From: Pelagicoccus sp. SDUM812003
GTDB lineage: Bacteria; Verrucomicrobiota; Verrucomicrobiia; Opitutales; Opitutaceae
Reading direction: 5' to 3'
Length of the DNA stretch: 64,000 nt
Assembly (NCBI RefSeq): GCF_031127815.1
Contig: NZ_JARXHY010000002.1
Coordinates: 62,001 to 126,000 of the forward strand
Notes under the pieces: model-generated
The model's input: the letters and a program-made list of their open reading frames with translations, nothing else
Told to the model about the DNA's origin: nothing
The model's database searches: none
Position numbers and translations under genes: made by a program
In this document: positions 26,729 through 35,484 of the stretch, piece after piece
Numbering within the stretch: position 1 is the stretch's first letter
How the letters are laid out: each line of letters starts with the position of its first letter

Positions 26729-27522
26729 ATCCCTTCATCGCAGCCTTTCTCACGCTCCTGGCGCTGATGCTGGCTTTCGCCGCCACCTGGCTGGTCGCCG
26801 TTCGCATCGGCAAATGGGCTATCGTCGATCCGATCTGGAGCTTCAGCGTCGGATTCAACGCAGTCGTATTCGCATTGTTCCTACAAGGAGCGTTTTCCCT
26901 TTCCACCGGGATCATCTGCGCCGTAGCCCTGCTCTACTCGATTCGTCTGGGCGGTCATCTGCTCAAGCGGACTCTCGCTCATGACGAAGACGATCCGCGC
27001 TACGTAGAATTCGCTCGGGAATGGGGAGAGAAGGCGAAGCCACGCATGCTGCTCTTCTATCAGTTTCAGGCCCTCGGCAGCTTCGCTCTGTGCTTGCCGC
27101 TGTTCGTGGCCATCGCCGCGCCGACCTCGGTAGTCAGCGTCTGGACCCTGCTAGGACTGGCCTGGTGCCTGCTATCCATCGCTGGCGAAGCCCTCTCGGA
27201 CTGGCAGCTCGCGAGCTTCAAGAAGCGAAACAACGACCCGAAGAAGGTCTGCCGCAAAGGGCTTTGGCGCTACTCCCGCCACCCGAACTACTTTTTCCAA
27301 TGGGCCTTTTGGCTCGGTTTGATTCCGCTCAGCGTCAATTCGCCGCTTTGGTGGATTTCGCTGATCAGCCCCGCCCTGATGCTCCACTTTTTGCTCAACG
27401 TCACTGGCATTCCGCCCACCGAGAAGCGGTCTTTGGAAAGCAAAGGCGACGCCTATCGAGACTACCAGAAGGAAACGAGCGCCTTTTTCCCCCTTCCGCC
27501 TAAACGCAACCAAACCGCCTAA
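26725..27522 (+). CDS. DUF1295 membrane protein (isoprenylcysteine methyltransferase/steroid-reductase-like)
   Basis: 265 residues from ATG at 26725, overlapping the CFA-type stop (ATGA). Six or so membrane segments (FLTLLALMLAFAATWLVAV; NAVVFALFLQGAFSLSTGII; others). C-terminal signature WRYSRHPNYFFQWAFWLG plus a conserved Glu near the end is typical of the DUF1295/ICMT/5-alpha-reductase fold, whose members reduce double bonds with NAD(P)H or methylate using SAM at the membrane. In this operon a lipid reductase role is plausible but unproven. Confidence 0.88.
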   Translation: MNPFIAAFLTLLALMLAFAATWLVAVRIGKWAIVDPIWSFSVGFNAVVFALFLQGAFSLSTGIICAVALLYSIRLGGHLLKRTLAHDEDDPRYVEFAREWGEKAKPRMLLFYQFQALGSFALCLPLFVAIAAPTSVVSVWTLLGLAWCLLSIAGEALSDWQLASFKKRNNDPKKVCRKGLWRYSRHPNYFFQWAFWLGLIPLSVNSPLWWISLISPALMLHFLLNVTGIPPTEKRSLESKGDAYRDYQKETSAFFPLPPKRNQTA

Positions 27523-27536
27523 CACGTCATTTTACC

Positions 27537-28550
27537 ATGAATACAATTGCCCTCGCAGAAAACGGCGTACTGCCGACCTGGCTCGTACGCTTCGGAATCC
27601 GATCGCTCGTACGGAAGCGCTTGCGCGACGAATCGGAATCCTATCAGGAAAAGAAGAGCCGCCTGATCAACCAGCTTCGCGACAGCGTCATCGCCATCGA
27701 GACCGATGCCGCCAACGAGCAGCACTACGAAGTACCTGCCGACTTCTACAAGATCGCCCTCGGCGATCGACTCAAGTACAGCTGCTGCTACTGGCCCGCT
27801 GAGGTAGAGAACCTCGACCAGGCCGAGCTCGCGTCTCTGAAACAGATCGCGGAGCGGGCCCAGCTCGAGGATGGACAGCGCCTTCTCGAACTCGGCTGCG
27901 GCTGGGGTTCGTTCACACTCTGGGCCGCCGAGACCTTCCCCAACTCGGAAATCGTCGGCGTATCCAACTCGAAAGGACAGAAGGCCCATATCGAAGGTGA
28001 AGCCCGACTTCGCGGCCTGACCAACATCCGGATCATCACCGCGGATATGAACCATTTTCAAACCGACGAGCGCTTCGATCGCATCGTCTCCGTGGAGATG
28101 TTCGAACACATGCGCAACTATCCGCAGCTCTTCTCCCGCATCCACGACTGGTTGGACGATGACGGGAAGCTCTTCGTGCATGTGTTCTCGCACCGGCAGG
28201 TCGCCTACTTCTTCGAGGACCAGGACGACGACGACTGGATGGCTCGCCATTTCTTCACCGGCGGCATCATGCCTTCGCACGACCTGCTGCCGCAAGTCTG
28301 CGCTCCCTTCGCCCTCGAGAACTCCTGGCAGCTCGACGGGACCCACTACCAAAAGACTGCGGACGCGTGGCTGGAGAACATGGACCGGAACACGAAGGCG
28401 ATTCGAGCGGTCATGAGCTCGACCTACGGAGCTGGCGACGCAGACGTCTGGCGTCAGCGCTGGCGCATGTTTATGATGGCATGCTCCGAGCTATTTGGAT
28501 TCAAAGATGGAAAGGAGTGGGGCGTGTCGCACTACCTTTTCAAGAAATAG
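27537..28550 (+). CDS. CFA-type / coclaurine-N-methyltransferase-like SAM methyltransferase (2)
   Basis: 337 residues, 14 bp after the DUF1295 gene. Shows HYEVPADFYKIALGDRLKYS (63-82), YWP in place of the TYSSAYF of the first enzyme, SAM motif LLELGCGWGSF (116-126), and SVEMFEHMRNYPQLFSRI. It lacks the N-terminal domain of full CFA synthases and ends RWRMFMMACSELFGF, GVSHYLF, as do short methyltransferases related to coclaurine N-methyltransferase and the enzymes implicated in methylated or furan fatty acids. A second, divergent methyltransferase in one operon implies two methylation steps on the same acyl chain or on different lipids. Confidence 0.87.
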   Translation: MNTIALAENGVLPTWLVRFGIRSLVRKRLRDESESYQEKKSRLINQLRDSVIAIETDAANEQHYEVPADFYKIALGDRLKYSCCYWPAEVENLDQAELASLKQIAERAQLEDGQRLLELGCGWGSFTLWAAETFPNSEIVGVSNSKGQKAHIEGEARLRGLTNIRIITADMNHFQTDERFDRIVSVEMFEHMRNYPQLFSRIHDWLDDDGKLFVHVFSHRQVAYFFEDQDDDDWMARHFFTGGIMPSHDLLPQVCAPFALENSWQLDGTHYQKTADAWLENMDRNTKAIRAVMSSTYGAGDADVWRQRWRMFMMACSELFGFKDGKEWGVSHYLFKK

Positions 28551-28584
28551 CCATTCGACCGCTGACCTGATCCAAACAATTCAC

Positions 28585-29316
28585 ATGTGGCTCATCATTC
28601 TGTTTTTTATCGCCCACTGGTACCTGAGCGTGTTCGCCCAGAGCTTTTTTCTGCATCGCTACGCGGCGCACGGCATGTTTCGCATGTCGCGCTTCTGGTT
28701 CCGCTTCTTCTACCTGTTCACCTGGATATCGCAGGGCTCGTCCTTTCTCAATCCTCGGGCCTACGCCATCCTGCACATGGAGCACCACAAGCATAGCGAC
28801 ACCGAGCACGACCCGCACTCGCCTCATTTCTTCGAAGACGTCATCTCCATGATGCTCAACACCAAGCGGGTCTATCAGGATATCCTAGCAGGCAAATACG
28901 ACAACCGTCCGGATATCGCCATCAAGGACTATCCGAGTTGGCCCATGGTCGATCGCATCGGGGATAGCTGGGCCACCCGAATCGGATTCGCCATCCTCTA
29001 CACGGGCTTCTACCTGACCTTCGCTCCTCACCCGGCCTGGTTCGCGCTCCTGCCGGTGCATTTCCTCATGGGCCCGGTGCACGGAGCCTTCGTGAATTGG
29101 TGCGGCCACAAGTACGGCTATGCCAACTTCGACAATGGCGACCACTCCCGCAACACCTTCGTTTGGGACCTCTTCTTCGTCGGGGAGTGCTTTCAGAACA
29201 ATCACCACCGCTACCCGCGCCGAGCCAATTTCGCCAAGCGCTGGTTCGAGATCGACGTGACCTATCCGGTCATCAAGGCCCTCGATCTGGTGGGCATCAT
29301 CAAGCTGAAAACCTGA
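28585..29316 (+). CDS. Membrane fatty-acid desaturase family protein
   Basis: 243 residues from ATG at 28585, 34 bp after the previous stop; an upstream in-frame start overlaps that gene. Histidine boxes typical of the acyl-lipid/acyl-CoA Delta-9 desaturase family are present: HRYAAH (24-29), HMEHH (64-68), GHKYG (174-178) and NNHHR (205-209). Four membrane segments are predictable. The di-iron centre introduces a double bond into an acyl chain using O2. It is shorter than most desaturases (about 260-320) but keeps all boxes. As last gene of the operon it could supply the double bond that the methyltransferases act on, or act on the methylated product. Confidence 0.88.
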   Translation: MWLIILFFIAHWYLSVFAQSFFLHRYAAHGMFRMSRFWFRFFYLFTWISQGSSFLNPRAYAILHMEHHKHSDTEHDPHSPHFFEDVISMMLNTKRVYQDILAGKYDNRPDIAIKDYPSWPMVDRIGDSWATRIGFAILYTGFYLTFAPHPAWFALLPVHFLMGPVHGAFVNWCGHKYGYANFDNGDHSRNTFVWDLFFVGECFQNNHHRYPRRANFAKRWFEIDVTYPVIKALDLVGIIKLKT

Positions 29317-29344
29317 GCCCGATCGCACTTGCCCGTCCCGAACG

Positions 29345-29390
29345 CGACGGCGCCACGAATTCGGACTGTCAGTCGAATTCGAATCCGTCG
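29345..29390. terminator. Large nested stem-loop after the desaturase gene
   Basis: Outer stem CGACGG (29345-29350) / CCGTCG (29385-29390); inner CGAATTC (29356-29362) with GAATTCG (29375-29381), continued by GACTG/CAGTC around one base. Symmetry is striking, but no T-run follows, so it may be a Rho-type or processing structure ending the lipid operon, or a protein-binding dyad ahead of ackA. Confidence 0.45.
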
Positions 29391-29534
29391 GGCGAAACGC
29401 TCGGCCCTCCCTCGGTTCGGCTAGACGTTGACCCGCACGCTTAACAATTAATTACAAGGTGTTCTTTATTTAGGAGTTGTCAGCAAAACGGTTTTCCGGA
29501 ATAGGTCATCTGCCCGTAAACAAAGGGTTTCAGG

Positions 29535-30731
29535 ATGAATGTATTGGTAATCAACTGCGGAAGCTCCTCACTAAAATTCTCAGTCGTTGAGACCGAATCC
29601 GGCAAGGATCTGGCCAAGGGATTGTTTGACCGACTGGGCAGCAAGACTCCGGGATACAAGCTGAAGAACGTTGAACGTTCCACGGAGGCCGAAGGCTCGC
29701 TCGGCGAGGGAGAAGCCCACGAGCAGGCTCTCGACTTGCTGGCTCGCTTCCTCAATCAGCCGGAAAACGACAATCTGGTGGTCACCGCGGTCGGCCACCG
29801 CATGGTGCATGGGGGCGAAAAGTTCACGGGAGCCGCCTTGATCAATGACGAGACCCTAGCCGCTGTGGAAAGCTGCTCCGCTCTGGCCCCGCTGCACAAC
29901 CCATCCAACCTGCTGGGCGTGCGCAAGTCGCTCGAGCACTTCACCGATCTTCCTCAAGTGGCCGTCTTCGACACCGCGTTTCACCAGACCCTAAGCAAGG
30001 AAGCCTACCTCTACCCCATCCCGCTCGAGCTTTATCGCGAACATGGCATTCGCCGCTATGGATTCCATGGCTCCAGCCACAAGTACGTGACCTCCGAGGC
30101 GGCCCGCATTCTGGGCAAGCCTCTGGCCGAAACCAACATCATCACCATCCACCTCGGAAACGGCTGCAGCGCTGCCGCTATCGAAAACGGCAGGAGCGTG
30201 GACACCACCATGGGGCTCACCCCGCTGGAAGGACTGGTCATGGGAACGCGCTCCGGCGACCTCGATCCGGGCATCATCTTCCACCTCTACCGGTCCCTCG
30301 GCATGTCCATGGAGGAGATCGACGCCACCCTGAATAAGAAAAGCGGCCTGCTGGGACTCTCGGAACTCTCCAACGACATGCGCGAGCTTCGCCAGGCCGC
30401 CGCGGACGGAAACGAAAATGCCAAGCTCGCGCTGGCGGTATTCGAGCGGCGCCTCGCCAAATCGGTCGCCTCTCTTCGAGCCAGCATGAGCAAGCTCGAC
30501 GCCATCGTCTTCACTGGCGGCATCGGCGAAAACGACGCCGTAACCCGCTCCGCCGCCTTGCGTCAGCTGGCGTTCCTAGGTATAGAGATGGACGCCGACG
30601 CCAACCAGAGCGCCGGGCGTGGCAAAAACGGATTTATCAGCACTGAATCATCAAAGGTAAAAGCGATCGTCATCCCGACCAACGAGGAGCTGATGATCGC
30701 TCGCGAAACAGCGCAACATATCGCAGACTAA
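29535..30731 (+). CDS. ackA: Acetate kinase
   Basis: 398 residues, the normal length. N-terminal MNVLVINCGSSSLKFSV is the ASKHA phosphate-1 motif; GFHGSSHKYVTSEAAR, TIHLGNGCSAAAIENGRSVD and TPLEGLVMGTRSGDLDPGII are acetate-kinase signatures, and FTGGIGENDAVTRS is the adenosine-binding motif. It interconverts acetate + ATP and acetyl phosphate + ADP in the cytoplasm. The pta gene follows 4 bp downstream, so the pair forms the classical AckA-Pta route for acetate excretion or uptake. The 218-bp gap upstream is AT-rich near the gene and should carry the promoter. Confidence 0.98.
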   Translation: MNVLVINCGSSSLKFSVVETESGKDLAKGLFDRLGSKTPGYKLKNVERSTEAEGSLGEGEAHEQALDLLARFLNQPENDNLVVTAVGHRMVHGGEKFTGAALINDETLAAVESCSALAPLHNPSNLLGVRKSLEHFTDLPQVAVFDTAFHQTLSKEAYLYPIPLELYREHGIRRYGFHGSSHKYVTSEAARILGKPLAETNIITIHLGNGCSAAAIENGRSVDTTMGLTPLEGLVMGTRSGDLDPGIIFHLYRSLGMSMEEIDATLNKKSGLLGLSELSNDMRELRQAAADGNENAKLALAVFERRLAKSVASLRASMSKLDAIVFTGGIGENDAVTRSAALRQLAFLGIEMDADANQSAGRGKNGFISTESSKVKAIVIPTNEELMIARETAQHIAD

Positions 30732-30735
30732 AGCT

Positions 30736-32850
30736 ATGAACCACGTATTCCTCACGGTTCCCACCGGAGCGCGAGTCGGACTATCCACCGTATCCATCGG
30801 TCTAGTACGAGCTCTTGAACGACAGGGGGTCAGAGTCGGTTTCTTCAAGCCCATCGCCCAACCTATGAGCGGCGACGACAGCTCCGAGGACCGCTCCACT
30901 CAATTCATCCGCTCCGCCACTACCATCGAGCCCCCAGAGCCTTTTTCACTAGCCGAGGCGCGTCAGTACCTCAGCGAGGAAAAGATCGAGCTCCTGCTCG
31001 AGAACATCGTGCGTCGCTTGGAGGAAGCAGCCCAGGACCTCGACGTGATCATCGTGGAGGGCCTGCTGCAAACCGACAAGTTCCCCATGGGCGCCAAGCT
31101 CAACCAGAAGCTGGCCCAAACCCTTTCCGCCCAGCTGATCCTCGTATCAGCCCTCGGGAATCGCGACCTCGAAAACCTCAATCGCGAAATCGAACTCGCT
31201 GTATCCGAATTCAAAGGACGAGTCGCCGGCTCCGTCATCAACAAGGCAGACCTCACCGTCGCCCGCGAGAGCATACATTTCGACGGCATCAGCCTGGACG
31301 GCCTGTCCAAGTACTTGGTCGACAAGTGCCCGGTATTCGAGCACGAGCAGATTCCGCTGATCGGCTTGATCCCCCACGACCAGAAGCTGCTGGCTCCTCG
31401 CGTTTCCGACGTGGCCAAGCTCGTCGAAGCGAAGGTCATCAACGAGGGCGACATGAATAGCCGCCGCGTTTTCAAAATAGAACTCTGCGCCCGCAACGTG
31501 CCCAACATGCTTCACACCCTGAAGACGGGCAATCTGTTGGTCACTCCCTCGGATCGCACCGATATCATTCTCGCCGCGTCCATGGCATCGCTAAACGGGG
31601 CTCGTCTCGCTGGATTGATTCTCACCAGCAACCAGACCCCGGACGAGCGCATCTACAAGCTTTGCAAGCTCGCTTGGGACACGGGACTTCCCGTGCTGCA
31701 GGTCGACAAGACTTCCTTCGAAACCGCTCGTGTGCTGCACGAGATGAACCTCGAGATCGCGACCGACGACTACGAGCGCATCAATCAGGCCATGGATACG
31801 GTAGCGGTCTGCGTAAACAGCGAATGGATACGCGGTACCTTGAGCTCGCACGTCAAGCGTCAGCTTTCTCCACCGGCCTTTCGCCATATGCTCACCCGCA
31901 CGGCTCGCTCCAAGCGCAAGCGCATCGTGCTTCCCGAGGGCGACGAGCCGCGCACCATTCAAGCCGCGGTGGCTTGTGTGGAGCGCGATATCGCGGGCTG
32001 CGTTCTGCTCGCCGACCCGGACAACGTACGCATCAAGGCCGACGCCATGGGAATCACCCTACCGCCGACTTTGGAAATCATCAATCCTGACGACATTCGC
32101 GAAAACTACGTCGAGTCCCTGGTCGATATGCGACGCCACAAGAACATGACGGAAAAGATCGCTCGCGACCACTTGAGCGATTCCGTGGTTCTCGGCACCA
32201 TGATGCTGGCCCACGACGAGGTCGACGGTTTGGTTTCCGGAGCTGTTCACTCGTCGGCGAACACCGTTCGGCCCGCCATGCAGCTGATCAAGACTCGCCC
32301 TTCCGCCAAGATCGCGTCGTCCATCTTTTTCATGTGTCTTCCGGATCAGGTCCTCGTCTACGGCGACTGCGCCATCAACCCGGACCCGAACGCGGAAGAG
32401 CTAGCCGACATCGCCATCCAGTCCGTGGACTCCGCGATCGCCTTCGGCATCGATCCCATGGTGGCCATGATCAGCTACAGCACCTTGGGCTCCGGAGCAG
32501 GCAAGGATGTGGACAAGGTGATCGAAGCCACACGCATCGTGAAGGAGCTTCGCCCCGACATCACCATCGACGGTCCGCTGCAGTACGACGCCGCAGCCAT
32601 CGCAGACGTGGCCAAAACCAAGGCCCCGGACAGCCCGGTCGCAGGCAAGGCGAACGTATTCATCTTCCCCGATCTGAATACCGGAAACACCGTTTACAAG
32701 GCGGTGCAGCGCTCCGCGAACGTAGTGTCCATCGGCCCGATGCTGCAAGGCCTCAGGAAACCGGTCAACGACCTGTCGCGCGGCGCCTTGGTGGACGACA
32801 TCATCTACACGATCGCCTTGACCGCCATTCAGGCTCAGCAAAACGACTAG
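30736..32850 (+). CDS. pta: Phosphate acetyltransferase (long three-domain form)
   Basis: 704 residues, the long Pta form. An N-terminal P-loop-like cobyrinic-acid-synthase/BioD-type domain (TVPTGARVGLSTVSIGLVRA), a DRTGG domain around 210-350 (TPSDRTDIILAASMASLNGA), then the catalytic PTA_PTB domain from about 390 (RKRIVLPEGDEPRTIQAAVA ... GLVSGAVHSSANTVRPAMQL ... VFIFPDLNTGNTVYKAVQRS ... GPMLQGLRKPVNDLSRGA). Converts acetyl-CoA + phosphate to acetyl phosphate + CoA. Co-transcribed with ackA and followed by a terminator. Confidence 0.97.
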   Translation: MNHVFLTVPTGARVGLSTVSIGLVRALERQGVRVGFFKPIAQPMSGDDSSEDRSTQFIRSATTIEPPEPFSLAEARQYLSEEKIELLLENIVRRLEEAAQDLDVIIVEGLLQTDKFPMGAKLNQKLAQTLSAQLILVSALGNRDLENLNREIELAVSEFKGRVAGSVINKADLTVARESIHFDGISLDGLSKYLVDKCPVFEHEQIPLIGLIPHDQKLLAPRVSDVAKLVEAKVINEGDMNSRRVFKIELCARNVPNMLHTLKTGNLLVTPSDRTDIILAASMASLNGARLAGLILTSNQTPDERIYKLCKLAWDTGLPVLQVDKTSFETARVLHEMNLEIATDDYERINQAMDTVAVCVNSEWIRGTLSSHVKRQLSPPAFRHMLTRTARSKRKRIVLPEGDEPRTIQAAVACVERDIAGCVLLADPDNVRIKADAMGITLPPTLEIINPDDIRENYVESLVDMRRHKNMTEKIARDHLSDSVVLGTMMLAHDEVDGLVSGAVHSSANTVRPAMQLIKTRPSAKIASSIFFMCLPDQVLVYGDCAINPDPNAEELADIAIQSVDSAIAFGIDPMVAMISYSTLGSGAGKDVDKVIEATRIVKELRPDITIDGPLQYDAAAIADVAKTKAPDSPVAGKANVFIFPDLNTGNTVYKAVQRSANVVSIGPMLQGLRKPVNDLSRGALVDDIIYTIALTAIQAQQND

Positions 32851-32880
32851 AGTCGGTCCGACGACGACGGTTTTTTCACA

Positions 32881-32918
32881 AACGCTTCGACCTCTTCGCA
32901 GGCCGGAGCGTTTTTTTT
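32881..32918 (+). terminator. Rho-independent terminator after pta
   Basis: Stem AACGCTTCGACCT (32881-32893) pairs with AGGCCGGAGCGTT (32900-32912) apart from one mismatch and one T-G pair, loop CTTCGC, followed by a T-run to 32918. Confidence 0.82.
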
Positions 32919-32939
32919 CGTCCTGACCGACGGTGGTCG

Positions 32940-33587
32940 CTAGATCGCGAAGTTCAGCTCCACCATACGATGCTCCATGGCGTAGCGGGTGATCGAGGCC
33001 ACGTTGTGCAGGTTCAGCTTTCGCATCATGCTGCAACGGTGGTTGTCCACCGTCTTCACGCTCAGCCCCAGAATGGCGGCGATGTCCTTGTTGCTGTTTC
33101 CGTTGGCGATCATGATCAGCACCTCGCGCTCGCGATCCGTCAGACTGTCCTGCGGCGACTCGGCATGCTGCGGTTCGGAAACGACCTTTCGAATGACCTC
33201 CGTGATGTTGAAACCGAAAAAGCACCCGCCATCAGCCACGATTCGAAGCGAGTTGAGCAGCTCCGAAAGGGTGACGGACTTCTCGATGTAGCCATGGGCG
33301 CCCGCCTTGAGCGTCTCCTTCACGATGATCGGACTGCGCTCGTCGGAGAAGATCACGAATCGCGACTCCGGCAGCTCCCGCTTCAAGCGACGAATGAGCT
33401 CCGGCCCGCTATGCGTTTTCAATCGAGCCTCCGTCACGATCACGTCCGGCTTGAGCTCGGAAATCTCCTCGAGCGCCTTGGCGCCGTCGCCACTCTCGCC
33501 GATAACGCTGTAGTCACGACGGTCTAACACTTCAGCAAGCATCTGCCGTATCGACGCCTGACTATCCACTAGGTAAAAGGTTTTCAT
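32940..33587 (-). CDS. NarL/LuxR-type response regulator with altered phosphoacceptor
   Basis: 215 residues from ATG at 33587; a longer in-frame version adds a Ser/Phe-rich tail not found in the family. Receiver domain 1-120, linker, LuxR helix-turn-helix about 148-210 (LTDREREVLIMIANGNSNKD ... LSVKTVDNHRCSMMRKLNLH). In the receiver, the phosphoacceptor position reads VIVTEARLK: Glu53 replaces Asp. The acidic pair is D8-S9 rather than DD; Lys103 (GYIEKS) is kept. So it may not be phosphorylated and Glu could mimic the active state. No histidine kinase gene is nearby. Upstream lies a 379-bp gap shared with the SulP gene. Confidence 0.87.
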   Translation of the reverse strand: MKTFYLVDSQASIRQMLAEVLDRRDYSVIGESGDGAKALEEISELKPDVIVTEARLKTHSGPELIRRLKRELPESRFVIFSDERSPIIVKETLKAGAHGYIEKSVTLSELLNSLRIVADGGCFFGFNITEVIRKVVSEPQHAESPQDSLTDREREVLIMIANGNSNKDIAAILGLSVKTVDNHRCSMMRKLNLHNVASITRYAMEHRMVELNFAI

Positions 33588-33966
33588 GGAAAAAGGATGA
33601 AACGAAAGGGACGCTCTTGAGAATGGGACGCAGGAGCGTTTTACCCTGAATTTAGGGTTAAACACGTAGTATACGCCCTGACAAGATGAATAGCTTCAAT
33701 TAGGAACCACATTTTTTGAAAATTTGCACAAGCTAAATACTCATCCCGTAAAATCCGTTGGGCGAGCGCCCGACGCAGGTTACGTACCAACGGGGCCTTC
33801 AATCGCTGCCAATGCTCACTTTGCGTTGATTTCGCGGGTCGTCTCGTTGAGTCGCTCCATCAATAGGGATTGACCCGCGTCCTTTGGGCCGTTCCCTTGC
33901 CCCCTCTTCCGCAGGACCGCCTGTCAACGACGATCGGCCCAAGCCGGTCGAGCAACGCCTTATCGC
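33588..33966. other. Divergent intergenic region (379 bp)
   Basis: Between the response-regulator gene (minus) and the SulP gene (plus). Contains TAAAAT at 33749-33754 (5/6 to a -10) with a poor TTGCAC at 33724-33729 at 19 bp spacing, and a small hairpin, GTTGGGC-GAGC-GCCCGAC (33757-33774), without T-run. No gene is seen. Confidence 0.35.
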
Positions 33967-35448
33967 ATGAACAGCACTTTTAGAGAGAATTGGATATCAA
34001 ACCTACCGAGGGACCTTCTTGCCGGCACCGTGGTAGCGTTGGCCCTCATACCGGAGGCGATCGCCTTTTCCATCATCGCCGGCGTGGATCCCAAAGTCGG
34101 GCTCTACGCCTCCTTCTGCATCGCAGTGGTGACCGCCTTCGCCGGAGGCCGGCCGGGCATGATCTCCGCCGCCACCGGAGCCATGGCTCTGCTGATGACC
34201 GACCTGATCAAGGATCACGGCGTGCAGTACCTCTTCGCGGCCACTTTGCTCACCGGCGTGCTCCAGCTGATCGCGGGCTATTTCAAGCTGGGCGATTCCT
34301 TGAGGTTCGTTTCCCGATCCGTGATGACCGGCTTCGTCAACGCCCTGGCGATCCTCATCTTCATGGCCCAGCTCCCGGAATTCGTGGGACAGGGCTGGAG
34401 CATGTACGCCATGGTGGCGGGCGGCCTGGCCATCATCTATCTGCTGCCGCGCCTTACCAAGAGCGTTCCTTCGCCGCTGGTCTGCATCGTCGTCCTGACC
34501 GTGATCGCGGCCTTCTTCGGCCTGGACCATCTGCGCACGGTGGGCGACATGGGCGAACTGCCCTCCGCGTTTCCTCCGTTTCTGATGCCGGACGTTCCCT
34601 TCACGCTCGAAACCCTGTTCATCATCCTGCCCTACTCGATTCCTCTGGCGGTGGTCGGTCTGCTGGAGTCGCTGATGACCGCCACCATCGTGGACGGCTT
34701 GACCGACTCCGAGAGCGACAAGAATCGCGAATGCAAGGGTCAAGGACTGGCCAACGTAGTGACCGGCTTCTTTGGCGGCATGGCCGGCTGCGCCATGATC
34801 GGCCAGAGCGTCATCAACGTGAAGTCCGGCGGGCGCGGGCGCTTGTCCACGCTTTGGGCGGGCATCTTCCTCTTGATCCTCATCCTGCTGCTGGACGAGT
34901 GGGTCAGCATGATTCCCATGGCCGCATTGGTCGCCGTCATGATCATGGTTTCCATCGGTACCTTCAGCTGGAGCTCGATCAAAAACCTGAAAACCCACCC
35001 CAAGTTCACCTCCTTCGTCATGTTGGCCACGGTGGGCGTGGTGGTCTACACCCATAACCTTGCCTACGGAGTGCTGGTGGGCGTCATCCTCTGCGCCCTC
35101 TCCTTCGCTCACAAGGTGGCTCAGCTGGTTTCCATCACCTCCAAGCGCGAATCCGGCAGTCGCGAGCGAACCTACATCGTCGAGGGCCAGCTCTTCTTCG
35201 TATCCGCCTCCAACTTCTCCAACGCCTTCGATTTCTCGGAGGTGCTCGAGCGGGTGGTGATCGATGTCAGCCGGGCCCACTTCTGGGACTTGTCCGCCGT
35301 GACAGCGCTCGACAAAGTGGTTCTCAAGTTCCGCCGCGAAGGAGCGGAAGTGGAAATCCTTGGCCTGAACGAAGCAAGCGCTACCATCGTCGGAAAGCTC
35401 GCAGTGCACGACAAGCCAGGAGCTCCCGAATCCCTCGACAGCCATTAG
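33967..35448 (+). CDS. SulP-family inorganic anion transporter with STAS domain
   Basis: 493 residues. About 11-14 membrane segments fill residues 10-395. The SulP signature region is [20 protein letters not shown], with GLYASF just after, and [20 protein letters not shown] is the second conserved block. Residues about 400-490 form a C-terminal STAS domain ([20 protein letters not shown], then [20 protein letters not shown], with Ser at the usual regulatory position). Family members carry sulfate, bicarbonate, dicarboxylates or other anions, commonly with Na+ or H+; which one cannot be read here. A universal stress protein gene follows 36 bp downstream, a pairing common in marine bacteria. 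Confidence 0.92.
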   Translation: MNSTFRENWISNLPRDLLAGTVVALALIPEAIAFSIIAGVDPKVGLYASFCIAVVTAFAGGRPGMISAATGAMALLMTDLIKDHGVQYLFAATLLTGVLQLIAGYFKLGDSLRFVSRSVMTGFVNALAILIFMAQLPEFVGQGWSMYAMVAGGLAIIYLLPRLTKSVPSPLVCIVVLTVIAAFFGLDHLRTVGDMGELPSAFPPFLMPDVPFTLETLFIILPYSIPLAVVGLLESLMTATIVDGLTDSESDKNRECKGQGLANVVTGFFGGMAGCAMIGQSVINVKSGGRGRLSTLWAGIFLLILILLLDEWVSMIPMAALVAVMIMVSIGTFSWSSIKNLKTHPKFTSFVMLATVGVVVYTHNLAYGVLVGVILCALSFAHKVAQLVSITSKRESGSRERTYIVEGQLFFVSASNFSNAFDFSEVLERVVIDVSRAHFWDLSAVTALDKVVLKFRREGAEVEILGLNEASATIVGKLAVHDKPGAPESLDSH

Positions 35449-35484
35449 TCTCCCCAGAAAACCATAGCCAACCGCCCACTTCTC

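Noticed and set aside
29428-29470. AT-rich stretch before ackA as a defined promoter
   Set aside because: TTGACC (29428) has no good -10 at 17 bp, and TTAACA (29441) pairs only with a 4/6 TTTATT at 18 bp. A promoter is likely somewhere here but the exact boxes cannot be fixed.
33757-33774. Hairpin upstream of SulP as a terminator or riboswitch
   Set aside because: Single 7-bp stem without T-run or further conserved structure; too simple to name.
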